64,000 bases of DNA from assembly GCF_002283555.1 (NCBI RefSeq), contig NZ_MVOI01000002.1:310001-374000 (forward strand), given 5' to 3'. The stretch is from Rubrivirga sp. SAORIC476. GTDB taxonomy: Bacteria; Bacteroidota; Rhodothermia; Rhodothermales; Rubricoccaceae. Below the pieces are notes generated by a model that worked only from the letters and a program-made list of their open reading frames with translations, searched no databases and was not told the origin of the DNA. Position 1 is the stretch's first letter. Each line of letters begins with the position of its first letter. Position numbers and translations under genes: made by a program. Positions 15,572 to 24,592 of the stretch are shown piece by piece.

Positions 15572-18500
15572 GGGGCGGGAGGGCGTTCGGCCCACGGTAC
15601 GGCCCACCGCCGCTGCCGCGCCTCCCGATTCCTCGCGAGGTCGACGGCGAGCGCCACGCGGGTGCCCTCGCCCGGCGCGCTGACCACGTCGAGCGTACCC
15701 CCGAGGCGAGCGGCGCGGGCGCGGAGGCTGCCCAGCCCATGCCCCTCGCGGACCACCGCTGGGTCGAAGCCGAGGCCGTCGTCGGCGACAGCCAGCGTGA
15801 GGCGGGTCCCCTCCCGGCGAAGAGTAACGGCAACACGGCCCGCCCCGGCATGGCGGATGACGTTGTGGAGGGCCTCCTTGAGGATGAGCATCAGCTCGCG
15901 ACGGACCGCCATGGGAAGCGGCCCGCCTGGAGCGCCGAGGTCGATGTCGAGCGTGTGGGCATGGCCCTCCAGAAGCCGCTGCGCCACGACCCGGACGCGC
16001 CGTCCGAACGCCTCTACGGAGTCGTGCGCCGGGTCGACGGCCCACACGATGTCGCGGAGGGCATCGACCATGGACGTGGCCGCGTCGCGCACGTCGGCGA
16101 GGCGCTGGCGGTCGGCGGGCGCGAGGCCGGGGCGGCGGCCCAGCAGGTCTGTGGCGAGCGCGATGCCCGAGAGGTCGCTCGAGAGGTCGTCGTGGAGATC
16201 GCCCGCGATGCGGAGGCGCAGGCGCTCGACGGCCAGCAACTGTCCCACACGGACGCGGTAGGCGACGACGCCCAGCCCGAGCAACGCCAGCAGCGCCAGC
16301 GCGCGGAACCACCCCGTCTCCCACACGCGCGGCGTCACGCGGACGGGCAAAACGGCCTCGTGCTCGGACGCCACGCCGTCGGGCGTCACGGCCCGCACGC
16401 GGAGCGTGTAGTCGCCCGGCGGGAGCGCCGTGTAGCGGGCCTGCCGCTGCGTGCCCGCCTCCACCCACCCGTCGTCCAGCCCGTCGAGGCGGTAGCGGTA
16501 GCGAGTCGCAGCAGGGTCGGCGAACCTGAGGGCCGAGAAGGTGACCGTGAGCGTCCGCTCGGCGGGACCGAGCACGAGCCGGTCGAGCGCTCGCGTGTCG
16601 ACGGCCCGCGAGCCTGCGCGCGAGGCCACCTCGGCACCGACGAGCACGACCGTCGGGGCCCGCTCGTCGGCACGGATCGCATCGGGGTCGAAGGCCACGA
16701 CTCCCTCGGCCCCGCCGAGCCAGATCCGCCCATCGCGCGTCCGCAGGCGAGCCGCACGGTTGAACTCCATCATCCCGATGCCGTCGGCGAGGTCGTAGGC
16801 AGCCACGTCTCCGGTGGCGGGGTCGAAGCGGGCGAGGCCGCGGCTGGTGCCGAGCCAGAGCCGGTTCCGGGCGTCGGGCTGGATGCTGTAGACGACCGTG
16901 CCCGGCAGTCCGTCGGCGGTGGTGAGGTGGCGGAGAATGCGGTCCGCCCGGGCATGGTAGAGGCCCGAGGCGGTCGCGACCCAGACGCCGCCGTCGCCGT
17001 CGGGGTGGAGGTCGTAGGTGGCTTCGCCCGTGAGCCGCCCATCGCCATCGTCCGCCAGGGGAACGGGCAGGAACCGGCCTGCGGCGAGGTCGAAGCGGTC
17101 GAGGCCGCCCCACGGCTGCCCCAGCCAGAGGTGGCCTCCGTCGGCACGGACGGTGTTGACCACGTCACGGCTCGGCCCCCGGCCGTCGCCGGTCATGGGG
17201 AACGAGGTCACGACGCCCGTGGCCGGGTCGACGCGGACGAGCCCCCCGAAGGACGACACCCAGATGCGGCCGTCGGCGTCCTCGGCGAGGCTCGTCGCGA
17301 CAGAACCGCCCAGCGCCTCGGCCACGCCGGGGACGACTCGGGCTCGCCCCGTCTGAGTGTCGACCTGGGCGAGTCCGCTCCCGCCGCCGGCCCAGAGCCG
17401 CCCGCGCGAGTCGACCAGCAGCGCCCAGAGGCTCCACAGGACCGGACCCCGCGGGCCGCCCACGCCGAACCGCTGGACGCGGCCGGTGACCGGGTCCAGC
17501 CGGTCGAGGCCGCCGTCGAACGAGCCCACCCAGATGCGGCCCTCGGCGTCCTCGGCCAGCGCCGAAACGGCGGGCGTGGAGAGCGACGCCGGGTCGCGCG
17601 GCCGGTGGCCGAACGTCCGGAACGGCTTCTGCGCCGGGTCCCAGCGGTAGACGCCGCCGTAGGTCCCCACCCAGACCGCGCCCGTCCGGTCCTCGGCGAC
17701 GGCACGGACGTAGTTGTGGATCCAGTCGGGCCGCTCGGGGTCGACCAGCGCGTCCACACACCCCGCCTCGGCGCAGCGCCGGACCCCCGAGCCGACGCCG
17801 CCGATCCACATCTCGCCGTCGCCCAGCGCTTCCACGACGCGAGTCGTGTAGTCGGCTCCTCCATCGACGCGGTCGCCGTCGAAGGCGGCGGGCCCCTCGC
17901 CGGTGATCCACGGGCGGCCCTCGCCGTCGAGGTCCAGCGCCAGCGGCGTGCCGTAGGCGGTCTCCACGCGCCACCGTCCCGAGACGCGGCGGCGGCGGAC
18001 ATCCACCTGGACGAGCGAGCGGGACTGCTCGGGCGCGTCGCCGCCCAGCACCCAGAGCGTGTCGGCGCGGAGCGCCAGCCCGTGCGCGACGCCGTCGAGC
18101 GCGCGGACGAACCGGCCCGCAGTCTCGTCGAGGCGGAGCAACCCGCCAGCGGAGGCCGCCCACAGCGTCCCGTGCCGGTCGCGGACGATCTCGAACACGC
18201 TCCGGTCGCCCGTCGCCCGGTCGGCGGGGACGGCGAACCGCTCGAAGCCCGGCGCCCGCGCCCGGCGCCGCGCCACTCCGTTCTGCGTCCCGATCCACAG
18301 GGTCCCGTCGGCGTCCTCGAACAGGGACCGGACGAGGTTGTGCGGCAGCGATGTCGGGTCGGCCGGGTCGTGGCGGTGCGTGACGAACGCGTAGCCATCG
18401 TAGCGGTCGAGCCCGTCGAGGGTGCCGAACCACAGGAACCCCTCGCGGTCCTGGTGGATGGCGTAGACCGAGTTGTGAGCCAGCCCGTCGCCCACGTGGA

Positions 18501-18576
18501 GGCGCGTCCAGCCCTCGGGCGCCTGCGCGACGGCAGACCCGGCCAGCAGAGAGAGGAGCAGGAGGGCGCGGAGCAC
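15568..18576 (-). CDS. Two-component sensor histidine kinase with Reg_prop beta-propellers, Y_Y_Y domain and HisKA_3
   Basis: A 1002-residue inner-membrane sensor. Signal MLRALLLLSLLAGSAVAQ leads into a periplasmic region of repeated Reg_prop blades (FLWFGTLDGLDRYDG, LWIGTQNGVARR, IWVGSFDGGLDRLDP and about eight more) up to about 650. A Y_Y_Y domain follows (YRYRLDGLDDGWVEAG... GDYTLRVRAV), then one membrane helix near 750 (FRALALLALLGLGVVAY). The cytoplasmic HisKA_3 motif is GDLHDDLSSDLSG with phospho-His795, and the HATPase_c domain has KEALHNVIRHA and DDGLGFD. Such sensors in Bacteroidota read glycans or other periplasmic signals; the ligand is unknown. It is ATGA-coupled to its regulator. 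A promoter is seen at 18596-18625. Confidence 0.92.
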   Translation of the reverse strand: MLRALLLLSLLAGSAVAQAPEGWTRLHVGDGLAHNSVYAIHQDREGFLWFGTLDGLDRYDGYAFVTHRHDPADPTSLPHNLVRSLFEDADGTLWIGTQNGVARRRARAPGFERFAVPADRATGDRSVFEIVRDRHGTLWAASAGGLLRLDETAGRFVRALDGVAHGLALRADTLWVLGGDAPEQSRSLVQVDVRRRRVSGRWRVETAYGTPLALDLDGEGRPWITGEGPAAFDGDRVDGGADYTTRVVEALGDGEMWIGGVGSGVRRCAEAGCVDALVDPERPDWIHNYVRAVAEDRTGAVWVGTYGGVYRWDPAQKPFRTFGHRPRDPASLSTPAVSALAEDAEGRIWVGSFDGGLDRLDPVTGRVQRFGVGGPRGPVLWSLWALLVDSRGRLWAGGGSGLAQVDTQTGRARVVPGVAEALGGSVATSLAEDADGRIWVSSFGGLVRVDPATGVVTSFPMTGDGRGPSRDVVNTVRADGGHLWLGQPWGGLDRFDLAAGRFLPVPLADDGDGRLTGEATYDLHPDGDGGVWVATASGLYHARADRILRHLTTADGLPGTVVYSIQPDARNRLWLGTSRGLARFDPATGDVAAYDLADGIGMMEFNRAARLRTRDGRIWLGGAEGVVAFDPDAIRADERAPTVVLVGAEVASRAGSRAVDTRALDRLVLGPAERTLTVTFSALRFADPAATRYRYRLDGLDDGWVEAGTQRQARYTALPPGDYTLRVRAVTPDGVASEHEAVLPVRVTPRVWETGWFRALALLALLGLGVVAYRVRVGQLLAVERLRLRIAGDLHDDLSSDLSGIALATDLLGRRPGLAPADRQRLADVRDAATSMVDALRDIVWAVDPAHDSVEAFGRRVRVVAQRLLEGHAHTLDIDLGAPGGPLPMAVRRELMLILKEALHNVIRHAGAGRVAVTLRREGTRLTLAVADDGLGFDPAVVREGHGLGSLRARAARLGGTLDVVSAPGEGTRVALAVDLARNREARQRRWAVPWAERPPAP

Positions 18577-18595
18577 GCGAAGGGGGAGACCTGCC

Positions 18596-18625
18596 GCAAA
18601 GTATCGCGGCGCTCAACACGCACAA
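18596..18625 (-). promoter_or_regulatory. Promoter of the two-component operon
   Basis: TTG (18625-18623) is separated by exactly 19 bases from TACTTTGC (18603-18596), the best full match to the Bacteroidota TTG-n19-TAnnTTTG layout in the window. It ends 20 bases before the kinase ATG. Confidence 0.6.
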
Positions 18626-18694
18626 GCACAACCGCTTGCGCGGCATCCCGAGGACTCGGGAGGCGACGCGCCGCCACGCTGTCTTGATTCCGGC

Positions 18695-19054
18695 ATGCGG
18701 TGTCCCTCCCCCCTGCCCCGCCTCGGTGCTCTCCTGCTCGCCCTCGCCCTGGTCGGCTGCGACCCGGCCGCGCCGGACGCGACAGTCTCGACGGTCACGC
18801 TGCGCAACGAGAACGCCGCGACCGCCCACATCCTGGCCGAGGGCGAGTCCGCGTCGGCATCGACCGAACTGACGAGCGGCACCACACGGCGGGTCGAGGT
18901 GGCGCCCGGCGCGCGGGACGAGCAGCGGGCCTTCCGCCTCGTCCGCGACGGCGCCGGGGTGGACGCGATCGACTGCACCATTCTCCAGGGCATCGGCCCT
19001 GCCACCGAAGTCCGCTTCACGGCCGAGGGCGGGCTCGTCTGCCTCCGCTGGTAA
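18695..19054 (+). CDS. Small lipoprotein 1 of a tandem trio
   Basis: A 119-residue predicted lipoprotein with a signal ending LALVGC (Cys22). The mature part is about 97 residues: VSTVTLRNENAATAHILAEGE, RRVEVAPGARDEQRAFRLVRDGAGVDAIDCT, and a C-terminal LVCLRW. The pattern strand-N-x-HI[LF], [FR]-R-x-G, internal Cys and terminal C-x-x-W recurs in the two genes that follow, so the three are tandem paralogues. The two mature cysteines probably form a disulfide. The fold looks like a small immunoglobulin-like beta sandwich (inference). No known family. Confidence 0.72.
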   Translation: MRCPSPLPRLGALLLALALVGCDPAAPDATVSTVTLRNENAATAHILAEGESASASTELTSGTTRRVEVAPGARDEQRAFRLVRDGAGVDAIDCTILQGIGPATEVRFTAEGGLVCLRW

Positions 19055-19066
19055 CTCCCTCCCTCC

Positions 19067-19423
19067 ATGCCCCGACTCCTCCTGCTGGCCTCCGCCCTCC
19101 TCTTGCCGATGATCGCCGGGTGCGACGGCGCCGCCGACGAACTCGTCCGCGTCGAGGTGAGCCTGTTCAACGACTCGCTCACTCCGACCCACATCTTCTA
19201 CGAGACCGAAGACTTCGCGCCGTCGAACCAGGTCGCGCCGCTGGGGGGGCGGGTCATCCAGATCGACATCCTGGCCAACGAGGGGACCCCGCAGATCTTC
19301 CGCGCCGGCCGCAACGGGACGGTGCTCCAGACGGTCTCGTGCCGCCCCAGTGCGGCGTCGTCCATGGATACGTACCAGGTCGTGTTCGGGGCGGACGGCA
19401 CGCTCCGGTGTGTGGGGTGGTGA
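19067..19423 (+). CDS. Small lipoprotein 2 of a tandem trio
   Basis: A 118-residue predicted lipoprotein: MPRLLLLASALLLPMIAGC, Cys19. The mature part has VSLFNDSLTPTHIFYETEDF, GGRVIQIDILANEG, QIFRAGRNGTVLQTVSC and the terminal LRCVGW. It begins 12 bases after the preceding paralogue, consistent with one transcript. It is closest to paralogue 3 around FRAG-x-NG-x-V-x-QTV-x-C. Function unknown. Confidence 0.72.
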   Translation: MPRLLLLASALLLPMIAGCDGAADELVRVEVSLFNDSLTPTHIFYETEDFAPSNQVAPLGGRVIQIDILANEGTPQIFRAGRNGTVLQTVSCRPSAASSMDTYQVVFGADGTLRCVGW

Positions 19424-19463
19424 CGCCTCCGACCGCTCGATGCCCTCTCGTTCACGCCCCCCC

Positions 19464-19811
19464 ATGCACCGTTTCCCCATCGCCGGCCTCCTTCTCCTGG
19501 CCGCACTCCCGCTGGGCTGCGACCTCTTCAGCTCGTCGGACTTCGCGGTCAATCTGGTCAACCAGGACTCGCAGGCCATCCACATCCTGGCGCCTGGCGA
19601 CGCGTTTTCCCCAGACAACCGCCTCGACCCGGGCGCCAACCGGTTCGCCAACTTCCCGAACGCCACCGGCGCGGAACCGAAGACGTTCCGCGCGGGCGCG
19701 AATGGCATGGTGTTCCAGACGGTGACCTGCATGCCCAGCGCCGACAGGGCGCCGTCGAACGCCAACGTGGTGTATCGAGCGTCTGGGCTCCTCGTCTGTG
19801 AGGACTGGTAG
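19464..19811 (+). CDS. Small lipoprotein 3 of a tandem trio
   Basis: A 115-residue predicted lipoprotein: MHRFPIAGLLLLAALPLGC, Cys19. The mature part has AVNLVNQDSQAIHILAPGD, ANRFANFPNATG, TFRAGANGMVFQTVTC and the terminal LVCEDW. The ATG at 19464 was preferred over one eight codons upstream (MPSRSRPP) because it gives a clean signal peptide. An inverted repeat at 19823-19856 just after the stop probably ends the trio's transcript. Function unknown. Confidence 0.72.
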   Translation: MHRFPIAGLLLLAALPLGCDLFSSSDFAVNLVNQDSQAIHILAPGDAFSPDNRLDPGANRFANFPNATGAEPKTFRAGANGMVFQTVTCMPSADRAPSNANVVYRASGLLVCEDW

Positions 19812-19822
19812 GGACGGCACCC

Positions 19823-19856
19823 CGCCCGCCTCGGCGACGCACCGGCCGAGGTGGGC
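19823..19856. terminator. Stem-loop of the CCTCGG/CCGAGG family after the lipoprotein trio
   Basis: CGCCCGCCTCGG (19823-19834) pairs with CCGAGGTGGGC (19846-19856), one G-T wobble, 11-base loop. It begins 12 bases past the third lipoprotein stop. It has no T-run, like the other members of this stem family. Confidence 0.5.
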
Positions 19857-19905
19857 ACGCCGCGAGGATGGGAGCGCTTCCGGAATCGCCGCTCGGAGCG
19901 CGGAC

Positions 19906-19940
19906 TTGACCGAAGCGCCACACGCGGCTCTCTACCTTGC
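19906..19940 (+). promoter_or_regulatory. Candidate promoter of the aldehyde dehydrogenase
   Basis: TTGAC at 19906-19910 and the -7-like box TACCTTGC at 19933-19940, 24 bases before the ATG. The spacing (24 after TTG) is longer than the usual 19-21. Confidence 0.45.
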
Positions 19941-19964
19941 GGTCCCCCAACCCGAGACCGCTCG

Positions 19965-21455
19965 ATGCCCGAGACCTTCCAGAACTACATCAACGGCCAG
20001 TGGGTCGACGCCGCCTCCGGCGCCACCTTCGAGAGCCGCAACCCGGCCCGCCAGTCCGACCTGATCGGCCACTTCCCGGACTCGTCCGCCGACGACGTGG
20101 CCGCGGCCGTCGACGCCGCCAAGGCCGCCTTCGACTCGTGGCGCAAGATGCCCGCCCCCAAGCGCGGCGAGATCCTCAAGCGCGTCGGCGACATCATGAC
20201 GGAGCGCAAGAGCGCGATCGCGCGGGCGATGACGCGCGAGATGGGCAAGCCCTTCTTCGAGACCAAGGGCGACGTGCAGGAGGCCATCGACACGGCCTAC
20301 TACGCCATGACGATGGGCCGCCAGCTCTTCGGCCACACGGTCCCGTCGGAGATGAACGACAAGTTCAACATGACGGTCCGCCGCCCGATCGGCGTGTGCG
20401 GCCTGATCACGGCCTGGAACTTCCCGGTCGCCGTGCCGACGTGGAAGATGTTCCCCGCCATCCTGAGCGGCAACACGGTCGTGTTCAAGCCGAGCGAGGA
20501 CGCGCCCCACTCCGGGATGCTGCTCGTCCAGGTGATGCACGACGCAGGCGTGCCCCCGGGCGTCGTCAACTTGGTGCAGGGCGCGGGCGTGACGGGCCAG
20601 GCCATCGTGGACCATCCCGACGTGCAGGCGATCTCGTTCACGGGCTCCTCGGAGACCGGCGCGGCCATCGCCTCGAAGGCGGCCGAGCGCCACGCGCGCG
20701 TCTCGCTGGAGATGGGCGGCAAGAACCCGGCGATCGTGATGGAGGACGCCGACATCGACCTCGCCATGGAGGGCCTCGTCTGGGGCGCCTTCGGCACGAC
20801 CGGTCAGCGTTGCACGGCGACCTCGCGCCTGATCGTCCACGAGGACGTGCACGACGAGCTGGTCCGCCGCATCGTCGAGGCGGGCGAGAACCTGACGCTC
20901 GGCTACGGCAACGACGACGATACCGAGATGGGGCCGCTCATCAACCAGAAGGCGCTCGACAAGGTGACCGGCTACATGGACGTCGCCCGCGAGGACGGCG
21001 CCACCATCGCGACCGGCGGCGAGCGCGCCACGGGCGAGGGACTCGACGACGGCTTCTTCTTCAAGCCGACGGTCCTGACCGGCGTGACCCGCGACATGCG
21101 GGTCGCCCGCGAGGAGATCTTCGGGCCGGTCCTGTCGGTCATCAAGATCAAGGACTTCGACGAGGCCATCGACATCGCCAACGACGTGATCTACGGGTTG
21201 TCGTCGGCGCTCTACACGGCCGACATCAGCCGCGCCTTCCGGGCGCTCCGCGATATCGACGCGGGCATCACGTACATCAACGGGCCAACCATCGGCGCGG
21301 AGGCGCACATGAGCTTCGGCGGCGTCAAGGCGACCGGCAACGGCCACCGCGAGGGCGGCTGGGAGGTCTACGACTTCTACACCGAGACCAAGACCTGCTA
21401 CATCGACTTCTCGGGTGGGCTCCAGCGCGCCCAGATCGACAACTACGACGACTAG
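19965..21455 (+). CDS. NAD(P)-dependent aldehyde dehydrogenase family protein
   Basis: A cytoplasmic enzyme of 496 residues that oxidises an aldehyde to its acid. The ALDH fold is complete: GLITAWNFPVAVP (cofactor site, from 147), FKPSEDAP, FTGSSETGAAI, general base Glu249 in SLEMGGKNP, catalytic Cys283 in FGTTGQRCTATS, and the late EIFGPVLSV. C-terminal GAEAHMSFGGVKATGNGHREGG resembles ALDHs acting on semialdehydes (alpha-ketoglutaric or aminoadipic), but substrate assignment is only inference. ATG at 19965 fits the family start, and a promoter-like box lies just upstream. It is monocistronic and followed by a 12-bp terminator hairpin. Confidence 0.92.
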   Translation: MPETFQNYINGQWVDAASGATFESRNPARQSDLIGHFPDSSADDVAAAVDAAKAAFDSWRKMPAPKRGEILKRVGDIMTERKSAIARAMTREMGKPFFETKGDVQEAIDTAYYAMTMGRQLFGHTVPSEMNDKFNMTVRRPIGVCGLITAWNFPVAVPTWKMFPAILSGNTVVFKPSEDAPHSGMLLVQVMHDAGVPPGVVNLVQGAGVTGQAIVDHPDVQAISFTGSSETGAAIASKAAERHARVSLEMGGKNPAIVMEDADIDLAMEGLVWGAFGTTGQRCTATSRLIVHEDVHDELVRRIVEAGENLTLGYGNDDDTEMGPLINQKALDKVTGYMDVAREDGATIATGGERATGEGLDDGFFFKPTVLTGVTRDMRVAREEIFGPVLSVIKIKDFDEAIDIANDVIYGLSSALYTADISRAFRALRDIDAGITYINGPTIGAEAHMSFGGVKATGNGHREGGWEVYDFYTETKTCYIDFSGGLQRAQIDNYDD

Positions 21456-21480
21456 GCTTCGGCCCGGCCCCGTCTCTCCT

Positions 21481-21512
21481 CGCCCGCCTCGGTGACCGTG
21501 CCGAGGCGGGCG
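21481..21512. terminator. Perfect 12-bp bidirectional terminator hairpin
   Basis: CGCCCGCCTCGG (21481-21492) pairs perfectly with CCGAGGCGGGCG (21501-21512) around an 8-base loop, midway between two convergent stops (21455 and 21535). It shares its stem sequence with several other intergenic hairpins in the window. Confidence 0.7.
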
Positions 21513-21534
21513 GGGTCGTGTTCGGCCGGGGCCG

Positions 21535-22296
21535 TCAGATCTCCTCCCAGTACGGCTCGCCGCGCAGCTCGGCCGGGGCATCGGGGAGCCGGTCCTCGAC
21601 GGGGTCGTGGCGCGGGTGGCTCTTGCCCCGCACGTACAGCACGAACCGGCGCTTCCGGGGCTCCCGGCGGACTCCGCGCAGAGACCAGCCCTCCTGCCGG
21701 AGCAGGTCCTGGTACAGCGCGATGGAGGGCTCGATGGCCTTCCGGTGGACGCCGTCCACGACGAGCCGGTAGTACGTGCCCCGCTCGAGTCCCCAGATCA
21801 GCACCCAGCCGACGAGCGTAGCGACGATGGCCATCGGGTAGCGGCCCAGCCCGCACGCGACACCCACGAGCGTCGCCAGGATGACGTGGCCCGTGGCGTG
21901 CGCCGCCCCCACGTCCGTCCGGAACCGGAGCAGCCCCCCGATTCCGAACACCACGAGCGCCATCGCCGGACTGAGCACGACGATGGCCGAGACCATCGTG
22001 CCGACAACGGCATAGAGCAGGACCGTCTTGGGGTACTCCACCTCCTCCGTGCTCAACGCGCTGCCGTGCCGCCGGGGGTGAAACGCGATGGCCGACGAGA
22101 GCAACAAGGCCAGCGCGAGGTCGGCGCAGATCTGGAGGACCACCCGGAGCTCCAGAACCCGGTCCCATCCCCGCACGAACGAGGGGTCGTCCTCGGCGAT
22201 CCCGTCCGACAGCAGGTCGCCGAGCCCACCGGCCGTGGCCTGGGCGATCTGAAGAACGAGGGCGGGGCCATCTTGAATCAGGTCGAGGAAAGGCAT
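21535..22296 (-). CDS. DUF4956-like integral membrane protein
   Basis: A 253-residue inner-membrane protein. After an amphipathic N-terminus (MPFLDLIQDGPALVLQ) come about four to five hydrophobic segments: LALALLLSSAIAF, VLLYAVVGTMVSAIVVLSPAMALVVFGIGGLLRFRTDV, HVILATLVGVACGLG and MAIVATLVGWVLIWGLE. The GIGGLLRFRT-x5-A...GVACGLG arrangement resembles DUF4956 proteins, and more loosely MgtC. A soluble C-terminal domain of about 90 residues follows, basic and ending in YWEEI. Role unknown; DUF4956 proteins often sit near polyphosphate genes, but none is here. I used ATG 22296; the frame is open further upstream without support. Confidence 0.7.
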   Translation of the reverse strand: MPFLDLIQDGPALVLQIAQATAGGLGDLLSDGIAEDDPSFVRGWDRVLELRVVLQICADLALALLLSSAIAFHPRRHGSALSTEEVEYPKTVLLYAVVGTMVSAIVVLSPAMALVVFGIGGLLRFRTDVGAAHATGHVILATLVGVACGLGRYPMAIVATLVGWVLIWGLERGTYYRLVVDGVHRKAIEPSIALYQDLLRQEGWSLRGVRREPRKRRFVLYVRGKSHPRHDPVEDRLPDAPAELRGEPYWEEI

Positions 22297-22571
22297 GGCG
22301 ATCTCTACGCGGGGGGAAGGCAGAGAGGATAGCCAGCCCATCGGCCCGTCAGGGCGCTCTTCCAGAGGGACGTGCAGACGAAACCGACCGGGAGTGGCCC
22401 GCCGAACGCCGCGACCTCGGCCGCGCAGTCTCCGCCTCGGCGCGAGCACCGAGGCAGACGGGACCGGGCGCCGGCGGCCCTCCCTCGAACCGACGGGTTC
22501 GGACTGGTAAGATCACACCAGGGCGCCGCGGAGATGCAGAGCGAGGTTGACCGCGCCTCCTCTCCCCCGCC

Positions 22572-24110
22572 ATGCTCCGATCCCTCCCCCTCCTCGGCCT
22601 CGCGCTCGTCCTCGGCGGCTGCGTGGTCCTGTTCCACCGGGCCGACGTGGACCCGCTCGCGACCACCGCCCCCCAGCAGGTCACGTCGCCGCTCCGCGTG
22701 CACCTGACCGACGGCTCGGTCCTCCTTTTCCCGAACGGCGCCGTGTTCGCGGCCGACAGCGTCACGGGCACGGGCGCAACCATGCTCACCGTCCCCGCCA
22801 ACGAGACGACGGCCGTCCGCGGCGCCCCGATGGACCGCGTGCTGGGCGCCGAGGTGTACTCCACCGACACCAACGTGGAGTCGAGCGTGGCGGCGACGCT
22901 GGGCGCCAGCGCGGTGAGCTACGTCGCCATCGGGGTGGCCGCCGTCGTCATCTTCGGCTCGTGCCCGACGGTCTACGTGGACTCGGATGGGACGCCGACG
23001 CTCCAGGCCGAGCTGTTCTCGAACAGCATCGCGCCACTGTTCGAGATGCGCGACCGCGACGTGCTGCCGGACGCCGCGCTCCGCGCCGACGGCACGCTCC
23101 GGCTGGAGATCCGCAACGAGGCCCTGGAAACGCACTACCTCGACGACCTCGCCGTCGAGGCCGTCACGCACGCGCCCGGCGAGCGGGCCGTGCCGGGGGA
23201 GATCGGCACCGCGCTGGTGCTGGGCCGGGAGCGGGCGCCCCTCGCCGCCACCGACCGGACGGGCCGCGACGTGCTCGCCGCGCTCCGCGACGCCGACGAC
23301 CGCGCCTACGCCACCCTCGACGCCGTCACCGCGGCCGTCACCGAGGACGACCTCACCGACACGGTCACCCTCACCTTCCCCCGCCCCGACGCCGACTCGG
23401 CCGCGGTCGCGCTCCGGTTCCGCAGCAGCCTGCTCACGACGGTGCTCCTCTACGAGCACATGCTGGCCGGGCAGGGCGCGCGCGGCCTCGACTGGATCGG
23501 GCAGGACATGGCGTCCATCGGGTCCGTCGCCGAGTTCGGCGACTACTACCTCCGCCGGCTCGGGCTGCGCGTCGAGGTGGAGGAGGACGGCGTCTTCCGC
23601 GAGGTCGGGCGCGTGGCCGAGGCGGGGCCCATCGCGTGGGCCGAGCGGGCGGTCGTGATCCCGGTGCCCGACGAGGGCGAGCACGTCCGCGTGCGCCTCC
23701 GGTTCGTGGCCGACGGCTGGCGCATCGACCGCGCCACCCTGGCGGAGGTGCGGACGGTGACGCCGGAGCGCGTTCCGCTCGCCGAGGTGACCGCGGACGA
23801 CGGGGCCGAGATGCCCGCGCTGGCGGCGCAGCTCGCGACGACGGACCTGCGCCACGCCGTCCGCGGCCCCGGCAGCGTCTTCCACGCCGCCTTCCGCCCG
23901 ACGCCCGCGCCCGACGGGCAGCGCCAGACGTTCTTCGTCTCCTCTCAGGGCCACTACATCGAGTGGATGCGCCCCGACTGGCTCCGCCGGCCCGACCAGG
24001 GCCGGTTCGTCCCCAACGACTCGACGATGGTCTCGGCCATCGGCACCTGGCGGCGCCTCCGGGCCGACTACGAGGCGCGCTTCGAGTCGTCCATGCTCCC
24101 GGTCCGATGA
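22572..24110 (+). CDS. Large lipoprotein, unknown function (first gene of a coupled trio)
   Basis: A 512-residue predicted lipoprotein with MLRSLPLLGLALVLGGC, Cys17. Near 45-60 a strand pair VHLTDGSVLLFPNG suggests a small SH3-like element. A hydrophobic segment about 115-135 (SAVSYVAIGVAAVVIFGSCPTVYV) could be a membrane anchor or buried hairpin. The rest is mixed alpha/beta with regular strands (RLEIRNEALETHYL, LRVEVEEDGVFREVGRV) and a Trp/Tyr-rich end. I do not recognise the family. Its stop overlaps the next start as ATGA. Confidence 0.75.
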   Translation: MLRSLPLLGLALVLGGCVVLFHRADVDPLATTAPQQVTSPLRVHLTDGSVLLFPNGAVFAADSVTGTGATMLTVPANETTAVRGAPMDRVLGAEVYSTDTNVESSVAATLGASAVSYVAIGVAAVVIFGSCPTVYVDSDGTPTLQAELFSNSIAPLFEMRDRDVLPDAALRADGTLRLEIRNEALETHYLDDLAVEAVTHAPGERAVPGEIGTALVLGRERAPLAATDRTGRDVLAALRDADDRAYATLDAVTAAVTEDDLTDTVTLTFPRPDADSAAVALRFRSSLLTTVLLYEHMLAGQGARGLDWIGQDMASIGSVAEFGDYYLRRLGLRVEVEEDGVFREVGRVAEAGPIAWAERAVVIPVPDEGEHVRVRLRFVADGWRIDRATLAEVRTVTPERVPLAEVTADDGAEMPALAAQLATTDLRHAVRGPGSVFHAAFRPTPAPDGQRQTFFVSSQGHYIEWMRPDWLRRPDQGRFVPNDSTMVSAIGTWRRLRADYEARFESSMLPVR

Positions 24111-24592
24111 TGCGCTCCCTCCTCTTCCTCACCGTCCTTCTCACCGTGAGCGGCTGCACGTTCGGCCTGCGCGGGAGCGACGTGTACCAGGCGCGCGGCG
24201 TCACGCTGGCGCTGGAGATGCGCGGCGCGGGGGTGATCGCGGGCGAGTTGCTCACCGTCGAGTCCGGCGCCTTCGTGATCGACGCCGTCGACGAGGTCGC
24301 GCGACCGACCCGCGTCGTCCGCGTGCCGATGACGAGCGTGCTCCGGGGCGTAGTCCTCGGCGGGACGCCCTCGCCGGGCGAGATCCGGGACGTGCAGCGC
24401 ACGCCGCCTGGACTCGAACGCCTGGACCGCCTCTCGGAGAACGGCAACGCCCGCCGCCTCGACCTCCCCCCACTCAGCCGCTTCCCCTACGGCATCCCCG
24501 ATGCTGCGCTCGACCGGCTCCTCGACGCCCGCGGCCAGACCGAGGTGGCCGGACTCGACCGCGCGCCGACCCGCATGACGCCCCCCCGATGA
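24107..24592 (+). CDS. Small lipoprotein, unknown function (second gene of a coupled trio)
   Basis: A 161-residue predicted lipoprotein, MMRSLLFLTVLLTVSGC with Cys17. The mature part begins GLRGSDVYQARGVTLALEMRGAGVIAGELLTVESGAFVI, a strand-rich segment reminiscent of the VHLTDGSVLLFPNG part of the preceding lipoprotein. It ends in a Pro/Arg-rich tail without obvious fold. It overlaps both neighbours by ATGA, so all three genes must be translated together. The start CCGATGATGCGC is repeated almost exactly at the next gene. Confidence 0.72.
   Translation: MMRSLLFLTVLLTVSGCTFGLRGSDVYQARGVTLALEMRGAGVIAGELLTVESGAFVIDAVDEVARPTRVVRVPMTSVLRGVVLGGTPSPGEIRDVQRTPPGLERLDRLSENGNARRLDLPPLSRFPYGIPDAALDRLLDARGQTEVAGLDRAPTRMTPPR

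Noticed and set aside
15739-18687. A 982-codon plus-strand open frame
   Set aside because: It is antisense to the histidine kinase, whose domains are fully recognisable; the product is low-complexity Arg/Ala/Val.
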